Below are positions 6,414 through 11,851 of a stretch of DNA of 14,564 nt, in pieces. The first letter of the stretch is position 1. The number at the start of each line of letters is the position of its first letter. The notes beneath the pieces were generated by a model. It saw only the letters and a program-made list of their open reading frames with translations, was not told where the DNA came from and ran no database searches. The position numbers were made by a program, and so were the translations under genes. The DNA lies in the NCBI GenBank assembly GCA_934376945.1, contig CAKRPI010000054.1, forward strand, positions 1 through 14,564, in the 5' to 3' direction. Source of the DNA: an uncultured Lachnospiraceae bacterium (lineage in GTDB: Bacteria > Bacillota > Clostridia > Lachnospirales > Lachnospiraceae).

Positions 6414-7763
6414 GTGAAAAACATCAAAAAAGTATATGAAAAATTGGGTGAGTTTCTGGTTGATCTTCTGAAGGCAGATCAGCCGGGAAAGGGGAAGCAG
6501 GAGCTGAGGGAAGAACTGACGGCACTTCGCGCCGGGAGTAATGAAACGGTGCGGGATTATTATATCCGTAAATTTTCTACGGTATTGATGGTGCTGTCGG
6601 CCGGAATCTTTTTATCGGGTGTATGTTTTCTGGCATACATGGAGAAAACATCGAACGTAGAGGATCAGATCCTGATGCGGCCTGGCTACGGGGAAGAAAA
6701 CAGACAGGAGGAACTGACAGTCGAAGTAGACGGAAAGGAGGTGCAGCAGCTTGAGATAACCGTTCAGGCGAGAACGTATACGGATCAGGAAATGCATGAG
6801 CTGACAGAGAAGGCAATTGCAGAGCTGGAGCAGATTCTGCCGGGAAAAAATGAATCACTGGATGAAGTAAGGGATGATCTTGTATTTCCCAAAACACTGA
6901 TGGACGGAGCAGTGGAAGTCAGTTATGTAACAACACCGTATGGCGTGGTGGATGAAGACGGTGTTTTATCGGACGTGGAGAAGGAAGACGGTATACTGAC
7001 AGAAATACAGGTTACGCTTACCTGCGGAGAAACGGAGACTGTTCATATCATTCATGCAAGAGTGTTTCCGCGCATTCTGACACATGAAGAACAGCTGCAA
7101 AAGGAGATCAGGAAAGCAGTGGAACAAAAGGATGCAAGCGGGCGTTATGAAGATACTCTGAAGCTGCCGGAAAATGTGGATGGAAGAGCACTTATATGGC
7201 AGTACCAGGAGGAAAATCCATTTACAACGGTTCTTGCACTTGCATTGATTGCAGCGGTGCTGGTGTATCTGGAGATGGACAGCCGGGTTCATACAAGGGC
7301 GGAAGAACGAAAGAATCAGCTGATGCTGGATTATCCGGATCTGATGTGGAAAATGACAATGTTGCTTGGAGCGGGGCTTACGATCAAGGGAACGTTTACC
7401 AGGATGGCGAAGCAGTATTACAAGGACAGGCGAAAGCTAAGGTACGTGTATGAGGAGGTATTGTATACATGCAGAGAAATGGAAAGCGGCGTTTCAGAAG
7501 CAGAGGCGTATGAGCGGTTTGGCAGACGATGCGGGCTCCCGGAGTATATACGGCTGGGATCTGTTCTGTCACAGAACCTGAAAAAGGGTACGCGAGGATT
7601 GACCTCGCTTCTTGAGGAGGAAGCAGTTTCTTCTATGACAGATCGGAAAAATAATGCACGTAAGCTTGGAGAAAAAGCAGGAACAAAGCTTTTATTTCCA
7701 ATGATTTTGATGCTTGGGATTGTAATGGTGATTTTGATGGTGCCGGCATTTCTGGCATTTTAA
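6414..7763 (+). CDS. tadC: TadC-like pilus platform membrane protein with large extracytoplasmic insertion
   Basis: 449 residues from GTG 6414 (GAGG at 6404-6407, 6 nt upstream); the open frame back to 6357 overlaps tadB and is rejected. Layout: a cytoplasmic N-terminus (1-53), membrane segment 1 (about 54-75, STVLMVLSAGIFLSGVCFL), an acidic soluble region (about 77-268) rich in strands such as ELTVEVDGKEVQQLEITV, membrane segment 2 (about 270-288), a T2SSF-like cytoplasmic helical domain (about 300-425, with LMWKMTMLLGAGLTIKGTF), and a last membrane segment (428-449). TadC proteins are usually nearer 300 residues and lack such an insert. The insert would face outside and could touch the pilus base or wall. 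It is the last gene before the hairpin-rich spacer. Role by position and T2SSF pattern; the function of the insert is unknown. Confidence 0.82.
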   Translation: MKNIKKVYEKLGEFLVDLLKADQPGKGKQELREELTALRAGSNETVRDYYIRKFSTVLMVLSAGIFLSGVCFLAYMEKTSNVEDQILMRPGYGEENRQEELTVEVDGKEVQQLEITVQARTYTDQEMHELTEKAIAELEQILPGKNESLDEVRDDLVFPKTLMDGAVEVSYVTTPYGVVDEDGVLSDVEKEDGILTEIQVTLTCGETETVHIIHARVFPRILTHEEQLQKEIRKAVEQKDASGRYEDTLKLPENVDGRALIWQYQEENPFTTVLALALIAAVLVYLEMDSRVHTRAEERKNQLMLDYPDLMWKMTMLLGAGLTIKGTFTRMAKQYYKDRRKLRYVYEEVLYTCREMESGVSEAEAYERFGRRCGLPEYIRLGSVLSQNLKKGTRGLTSLLEEEAVSSMTDRKNNARKLGEKAGTKLLFPMILMLGIVMVILMVPAFLAF

Positions 7764-7772
7764 CCGAGTCAG

Positions 7773-7859
7773 GCAAGTCCCCTGCGGGGTTGCGCGGAGC
7801 AATAAGCAGCGGGTGGGGACTTGCTTGTATCATAAGTGAGATACCTCACTCATGATACA
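7773..7859 (+). other. Two strong hairpins between tadC and flp
   Basis: Hairpin 1: GCAAGTCCCC (7773-7782) pairs perfectly with GGGGACTTGC (7815-7824), 10 bp with a 32-nt loop; the CCCC can alternatively pair with GGGG at 7786-7789. Hairpin 2: TGTATCATAAGTGAG (7826-7840) pairs with CTCACTCATGATACA (7845-7859), 14 pairs and one mismatch around a 4-nt loop. Neither has a T-run, so these are not ordinary terminators. RNA processing, mRNA stabilisation or a palindromic repeat element are possible. Confidence 0.75.
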
Positions 7860-7870
7860 GGTTATGAAAT

Positions 7871-7956
7871 ATCATAAGGAAGGATCCGCTTGTGGAATCT
7901 CGTAAAGAGGGATCCGTTTACGGGAGGATTCCTTACGAGCCTGGATCCCTTATGAT
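7871..7956. repeat. Nested double inverted repeat with matching 3-nt bulges
   Basis: Two 17-nt units, at 7871-7887 (ATCATAAG-GAA-GGATCC) and 7899-7915 (CTCGTAA-AGA-GGGATCC), are followed by two inverted 14-nt partners, GGATTCCTTACGAG (7926-7939) and GGATCCCTTATGAT (7943-7956). Unit 2 pairs with the inner partner and unit 1 with the outer, making two stacked stems. Each stem has a 3-nt purine bulge on the 5' side at the equivalent place. Confidence 0.75.
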
Positions 7957-7967
7957 CCTATAAGTAG

Positions 7968-7994
7968 CGAAGCGGATTGAGAATATCCGCTTTG
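7968..7994. other. Hairpin next to a TTGACA box
   Basis: AAGCGGAT (7970-7977) and ATCCGCTT (7985-7992) form a perfect 8-bp stem with a 7-nt loop, extendable by a G-U and a C-G pair to 7968/7994. The right arm runs into TTGACA (7992-7997). Could be an operator or part of the hairpin array. Confidence 0.5.
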
Positions 7995-8021
7995 ACATGA
8001 ACACGGGAGAATGAGTACAGG
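7992..8021 (+). promoter_or_regulatory. Possible internal promoter for flp (weak)
   Basis: TTGACA at 7992-7997 is a perfect -35 sequence, but no good -10 follows. The best are GTACAG (17-nt spacing) or TACAGG (18-nt spacing). Extra pilin-specific transcription would make sense because Flp is needed in large excess, yet the missing -10 keeps this tentative. Confidence 0.25.
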
Positions 8022-8038
8022 AGAATGAATACAGGAGA
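7997..8038. repeat. Three tandem 14-bp repeats upstream of flp
   Basis: ATGAACACGGGAGA (7997-8010), ATGAGTACAGGAGA (8011-8024) and ATGAATACAGGAGA (8025-8038). Each contains a ribosome-site-like GGAGA followed directly by the ATG of the next unit, so units 1 and 2 each read as a five-codon ORF whose TGA overlaps the next ATG. The third runs on to TAA 8097-8099 across the flp start. The GGAGA-to-ATG distance is too short for standard initiation. Confidence 0.7.
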
Positions 8039-8086
8039 AATAGAGGTAAAAGCCTGGAAGCAGAGGAAAGGCAGAGAGGAGTACGT

Positions 8087-8254
8087 ATGGAACATGTAAC
8101 AGCATTTTTGAAAGAAGAAGATGGCGTTGGTGTAGTGGAGATTATTTTGATTCTGGTGGTGCTGATCAGTCTTGTACTGATCTTTAAAAAGCAGCTGACA
8201 AGCCTGGTTAAGAGTATTCTCAGTAAGATCGTAAGTCAGAGTAACAGTGTCTGA
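8087..8254 (+). CDS. flp: Flp-type IVb pilin (short prepilin)
   Basis: A 55-residue protein, the probable major pilin. It reads MEHVTAFLKEEDG, then VGVVEIILILVVLISLVLIF, then a short polar amphipathic tail ending QSNSV. This matches the Flp prepilin plan: a short charged leader, cleavage after Gly13, Glu18 at mature position +5, and a single hydrophobic helix. Mature length would be 42 residues. The start ATG 8087 has AGGAG at 8077-8081, 5 nt upstream. The gene is isolated by a 323-nt structured spacer from tadC and 95 nt from the next chosen start, unlike the tight spacing among tadV-tadZ-tadA and tadB-tadC. This suggests separate control of its level. In proteobacterial tad loci flp is usually first; here it is central. 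The assignment rests on motif, size and context. Confidence 0.88.
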   Translation: MEHVTAFLKEEDGVGVVEIILILVVLISLVLIFKKQLTSLVKSILSKIVSQSNSV

Positions 8255-8349
8255 TCCACAATAAGTAAAGACGAGTATGTCAGCAGATGCTGCGTTGTAT
8301 GACAGTACGAAGGGAAGAGACAGAAGAACAATGCATGGAGCAGAAAAAA

Positions 8350-9906
8350 ATGAGGAAAGCCAAAATGCAGAAAGAAACAGGATATGATACATACGGCGGA
8401 ACATGGAGTGGTTCGATTACAGTTTTTTTAAGCCTGCTGTGCATTATATTTTTCAGTCTGATCTGTACGGCTGCGGAGTCAGCAAGAATTCAGGGCGCGA
8501 GAACACAGACGGCAAATATTGCAGGAATGGCGACATTTTCTGTACTTGGTGAGTTTGAGAAAGCACTGCTGGAGGACTATGAGATCTTTGCAGTAGACGG
8601 CGCTTACGGCAGTGGTTCCTTTAAGAGTGAAAAGGTGAAAAATCGTTTGGAATATTACCTGAAGCTTAATACAGATCCAAAGGAAGGTGTCTTCTCTGTC
8701 TGGTGCTTTGATCCCTGGAATCTGGAGCTGACAGATACAGAGCTTACGGGTTATGCATTACTGACGGATGATTTCGGCGAACCGTTTTATCAACAGGCGG
8801 TTCGCTATATGAAAACGAATGCGGCTTCTCTTGCGCTTGACCATCTGAAAGAATATTCAGAGCATACGAATACAATACAGAGATGGGAAAAGGAGTATGA
8901 AAAACGCAGGAAAGAAAATGATGGACAGCTTTCCGGTCTGGAAGATAAAAAGAAACAGAAGCTGGAGCAGTTGGAATCAGAGGCTGCTGAGAATGGAACA
9001 GAGATTGTGGAAGTTCCAAAGACAGAAAATCCGCTGAAAGCGATTGCGAAGCTGCGTCGGAAAAGTACACTTGAGATCGTGACAGGAGGAAAAAAAATTT
9101 CAAAAAAGAAGGTACGAACAGGAAAGCTTCCGTCAAAGCACAGGCCGAAAAGCGGGACCTTGAAGTTAAAAAAAGAAAACAGCGGATTTCTGGCCAATAC
9201 TTTGTTTCGGGAGTATCTGATGCTTCATTTTCCAAATTATTTAAGCAGTGAGAAAACAGGAAAACTGGATTATCAGATTGAATATCTGCTGGGAGGAAAG
9301 GTGTCGGATAAAAAGAACCTGAAATATGTTGTGAACCGGCTGCTTTTGATACGGGAAGGAATGAATTATCTCTATGCGCTGGAAGCGCCTGAAATGAACG
9401 GAAGGGCAGAAGGCCTGGCAGTGACGTTGACCGGATTCCTCGGGATGCCGGCATTGACAGCAGCTACGAAGCATGCGCTTTTGCTGGCATGGGCATACGG
9501 AGAAAGCCTGATCGATGTACGGACGCTGCTTGATGACGGGAAGGTGCCGCTTTTTAAAGATGCCGGGTCGTGGAAGCTTACACTGGAAAATCTCGGTCGG
9601 ATCACAGAAATTCTGGAGCAGGGCAATACGGGAGAGACAAGCGGATTGTCTTATGCAGAGTATCTGAGAATTCTTTTGAACCTTGGTTCGCTGACCGATC
9701 AGAAGATGCGTGCGCTTGATATGATTCAGTGCAATCTTAGAGAGAATCCGAAAAGTGCAGATTTTTATGCGGCAAATTGTGTGGTCGGCACGGAAATGAC
9801 AGGAAAATGGAAGTGTGCGCCGGTGTTCTTCCGGGTACCATCGGCGTTTCTTGGAGTCAGCAGTGAAACGTTGGTTTTTGAACAACAGGCCGGAATGGCA
9901 TATTAA
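8350..9906 (+). CDS. TadG-like / DUF5702-like large pilus-associated protein
   Basis: About 518 residues with one N-terminal membrane anchor: a basic N-terminus, then GSITVFLSLLCIIFFSLICT, then ESARIQGARTQTANIAG. The rest is predicted outside the cell. Within it, nt 8860-9000 encode a highly charged helical, coiled-coil-prone stretch (RWEKEYEKRRKEN, EDKKKQKLEQLESEAAEN), nt 9040-9180 a very basic Lys-rich stretch, and the end is a helical region. The N-terminus and the downstream position after flp match the DUF5702/TadG-like proteins of clostridial Tad loci, thought to be minor or anchoring components. At the place where pilins carry Glu+5, a Phe follows GSITV. Start uncertain: ATG 8350 (GGAG 9 nt upstream) is chosen; ATG 8287, 8335 and 8365 are in frame. 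No enzyme motif seen. The family name is from memory of the pattern. Confidence 0.75.
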   Translation: MRKAKMQKETGYDTYGGTWSGSITVFLSLLCIIFFSLICTAAESARIQGARTQTANIAGMATFSVLGEFEKALLEDYEIFAVDGAYGSGSFKSEKVKNRLEYYLKLNTDPKEGVFSVWCFDPWNLELTDTELTGYALLTDDFGEPFYQQAVRYMKTNAASLALDHLKEYSEHTNTIQRWEKEYEKRRKENDGQLSGLEDKKKQKLEQLESEAAENGTEIVEVPKTENPLKAIAKLRRKSTLEIVTGGKKISKKKVRTGKLPSKHRPKSGTLKLKKENSGFLANTLFREYLMLHFPNYLSSEKTGKLDYQIEYLLGGKVSDKKNLKYVVNRLLLIREGMNYLYALEAPEMNGRAEGLAVTLTGFLGMPALTAATKHALLLAWAYGESLIDVRTLLDDGKVPLFKDAGSWKLTLENLGRITEILEQGNTGETSGLSYAEYLRILLNLGSLTDQKMRALDMIQCNLRENPKSADFYAANCVVGTEMTGKWKCAPVFFRVPSAFLGVSSETLVFEQQAGMAY

Positions 9907-9929
9907 GAAGGGAAGCGGGGTGAAAAAGA

Positions 9930-10844
9930 GTGTTCTTGTATTTCACATTTATCAGAAATTCGTTAATGATCCGTAACAGAAAAAAACTTCCAAAAATAAA
10001 AAAAGGAAAGGACAGATTCTCTCCCCCAAATGCTCTTGAAATTTCCTCGGGTTTTAAAAGAAATACGGGAGCACTCTTTTTTACTCCGCTTCAGGCAGCA
10101 ATGACGGTAGAAGCAGCGCTGGTACTTCCGCTTTTTCTCTTTTGTATGACGGCTGTAATTCAATATGCTGCAGTTATGGGGACCGCGGTGCAGATTGGCA
10201 CGGCACTTACGGAAACCGGAAAGTCGATGGCAACAGCTGCCTATGCAGTAAGATACGGTGGCGAAGGGAGTGGATCCGGACTTGCAGTGAGTGCGTTATC
10301 TGCAGGTTATGCACATCATAAGGTGATGGGCAGAGTGGACGACTCCGATCAGATTAAAAATGTGAACATGGCATTGTCTTCTTTTTTACAGAAGGAAGAA
10401 CAGATTGATCTTGTCATGACGTATCAGATACGGACACCGGTCCCTGTCATAAAGCTGCCGGGAAATTTTTTTCTTCAGCGAGCCTGTGTGCGGGCATGGA
10501 CAGGGCGGAATACGTACGGAAAAGACGAATTAGGGAATGAAAATGGATTCAAAGACGTCTATGTAACTGAGAACGGGAGTGTATACCATGAAGATTTGAA
10601 TTGCTCATATCTAAACCCATCGATCCGTGAAATTGATGATGATGCAATCGGAGCCCTGCGTAATCGCAGTGGTGAGAAATACAGACCATGTGAGAGCTGT
10701 GGGGGCGGAAACGGAACGGTGTATATTACAGATGAAGGAAACCGTTACCACCGGTCACCCGGCTGCAGCGGACTGAAACGTACAATACATACGGAAGGAA
10801 AGGACAGCTGCGGGCTGCGTCCGTGTTCGAAATGCGGCAGCTGA
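9930..10844 (+). CDS. TadE-like pseudopilin with duplicated C-terminal Cys/His modules
   Basis: 304 residues from GTG 9930 (GGGGTG at 9917-9922); ATG 9966 is an alternative without a ribosome site. A basic N-terminus (1-50) is followed by the TadE-type signature AAMTVEAALVLPLFLF (56-71), with Glu61 in the +5 place if cleavage is after Ala56, and one membrane helix. After an outside-facing region come two related modules: module 1 (about 210-258) with VYVTENGSVYH, Cys225 and PCESC (254-257), and module 2 (about 263-302) with VYITDEGNRYH, Cys279 and PCSKC (299-302). The YH-x4-Cys ... PCxxC layout resembles small metal-binding or disulfide modules found at protein ends in Firmicutes. Two zinc sites or disulfides on a pseudopilin would be unusual. 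Pseudopilin call good; module role unknown. Confidence 0.78.
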   Translation: MFLYFTFIRNSLMIRNRKKLPKIKKGKDRFSPPNALEISSGFKRNTGALFFTPLQAAMTVEAALVLPLFLFCMTAVIQYAAVMGTAVQIGTALTETGKSMATAAYAVRYGGEGSGSGLAVSALSAGYAHHKVMGRVDDSDQIKNVNMALSSFLQKEEQIDLVMTYQIRTPVPVIKLPGNFFLQRACVRAWTGRNTYGKDELGNENGFKDVYVTENGSVYHEDLNCSYLNPSIREIDDDAIGALRNRSGEKYRPCESCGGGNGTVYITDEGNRYHRSPGCSGLKRTIHTEGKDSCGLRPCSKCGS

Positions 10845-10862
10845 CAAAACGGGTGATAAACA

Positions 10863-11285
10863 ATGTTTCAGAACATCGTTACAATGACAGCATTATTGAT
10901 TTGCAGTTATGTGGATATCCGGTATCAGAAAGTGGAGAAACGGGTGGCAGGAATTTATGCTCTGCTGGTGCTTGCCGGTCGGATCACAGAGGGAATAAAT
11001 GGTATGGCCATTCTTTTTGCCGGACTGGTTCCGGGGATCTTTTTCCTTTTTGTATCATTTGTGACAAGACAGGGAATTGGGTACGGAGACAGCATATTGA
11101 TACTGATTCTCGGGGCTTCTGTGGGACTGCAGCGGGAGATGAAAATTCTGCTGGCAGCGTTTGGCATTTCCGGTATCTGGGCAGGTGTTTTGCTTTATCG
11201 AAAACGGGGGAATATGAAGCAGGAGTTTCCATTTGTACCGTTTTTATTGATCGGGACAGTACTGGCATTGCTTGCCGGAGGATGA
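10863..11285 (+). CDS. Prepilin peptidase 2 (A24-like, short)
   Basis: A 140-residue polytopic membrane protein and second A24-type peptidase. Catalytic aspartates: Asp18 in SYVDIRYQKV and Asp76 in GIGYGDSILI (GxGD). The C-terminal FPFVPFLLIGTVLALL matches the last helix of the family. It shares little obvious sequence with the first peptidase (2716) beyond the two motifs, so the pair is not a recent duplication. Start ATG 10863 has GGGTGAT about 7 nt upstream, and the gap to the preceding stop is 18 nt. It lies between two TadE-like genes, suggesting that it processes pseudopilins while the first handles Flp, but this is inference. Both active-site aspartates are present, so activity is plausible. 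Confidence 0.85.
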   Translation: MFQNIVTMTALLICSYVDIRYQKVEKRVAGIYALLVLAGRITEGINGMAILFAGLVPGIFFLFVSFVTRQGIGYGDSILILILGASVGLQREMKILLAAFGISGIWAGVLLYRKRGNMKQEFPFVPFLLIGTVLALLAGG

Positions 11286-11302
11286 AAAGCCGGAAGTAAT
11301 TA

Positions 11303-11330
11303 ACTCATCACTTATAAAAGTGGGAGTTTT
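11303..11330 (+). other. Small hairpin followed by TTTT in an operon gap
   Basis: ACTC/GAGT (11303-11306 with 11324-11327) and CACTT/AAGTG (11309-11313 with 11318-11322) pair around ATAA, followed by TTTT. A weak attenuator or nothing. It fills most of the 77-nt gap before the second TadE-like gene, where no clear promoter is seen. Confidence 0.35.
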
Positions 11331-11362
11331 CTCGACTGAGATAAAATACGATAAGAGATGGG

Positions 11363-11851
11363 ATGAAGAATATGAAAGAAGAAAAACGAAAAAAGCAGTG
11401 CAGCAGGGAGCAAAATGGCTGGAAGGGAAGCTACACGGTAGAGGCAGCGGTGATTCTGCCGCTTACCGTGTTGATTTTAGCTGCCATAATTCTGGCAGCG
11501 TTTTACATTCATGACCGAAGCACTATGCATGGAATTGTATGTGAAATTGCATCATCAGGAAGCAACAGTATTACACAGGAGCAGCGGACAAAAAGGATGG
11601 AGGAGCTTCGAAGCAGAGTGAAACAACAGAGATTTCTCGGAAGCAGAAATCTGTCAGTCAGTGCTTCCGGTGGGGATACAGAAATTCATGCAGCGATTGG
11701 CGGCTCTTATCCGATACCGGGTATAACAGCGCGGTTTTTTACAAAAGGAACATTTTCCATGCAATACAGCTGGAAGATGAAAAGTGCAGAGCCGGCAAAA
11801 ACAATCTGGCAGATCCGTGGTGTGGCAGGAATCCTTGGAGGTGGCATGTGA
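11363..11851 (+). CDS. TadE-like pseudopilin, short
   Basis: 162 residues. A basic N-terminus (MKNMKEEKRKKQCSREQNGW) is followed by GSYTVEAAVILPLTVLILAA: Gly22 as the cleavage residue, Glu27 at mature +5, and one membrane helix (about 27-47). The outside part (50-162) is about 110 residues, with the TVEAAVILP signature typical of TadE/TadF. TadE-like pseudopilins are processed by the locus peptidase and act in pilus assembly. Start ATG 11363 has only a weak purine-rich site; ATG 11372 is possible. The stop overlaps the GTG start of the FHA gene (GTGA), indicating coupling. Unlike the 9930 protein it has no Cys module; its only Cys residues are Cys13 in the leader and one just after the helix. 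Confidence 0.82.
   Translation: MKNMKEEKRKKQCSREQNGWKGSYTVEAAVILPLTVLILAAIILAAFYIHDRSTMHGIVCEIASSGSNSITQEQRTKRMEELRSRVKQQRFLGSRNLSVSASGGDTEIHAAIGGSYPIPGITARFFTKGTFSMQYSWKMKSAEPAKTIWQIRGVAGILGGGM

Noticed and set aside
7773..7824. Rho-independent terminator after tadC
   Set aside because: The stem is strong but the loop is 32 nt and no T-run follows the 3' arm.
7764..7996. CRISPR array or integration site in the palindromic spacer
   Set aside because: The repeats are inverted and nested, not regularly spaced direct repeats; there are no cas genes, no tRNA and no integrase.
8744..9885. Three minus-strand frames opposite the DUF5702-like gene (up to 236 codons)
   Set aside because: Shadows of a strongly purine-biased coding strand; Phe/Ser/Leu-rich, mutually overlapping, no ribosome sites.
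10823..11299. Alternative plus-strand frame over the second peptidase gene
   Set aside because: Cys/Arg/Ser-rich translation without domain; the overlapping frame from 10863 has both A24 aspartates and membrane helices.
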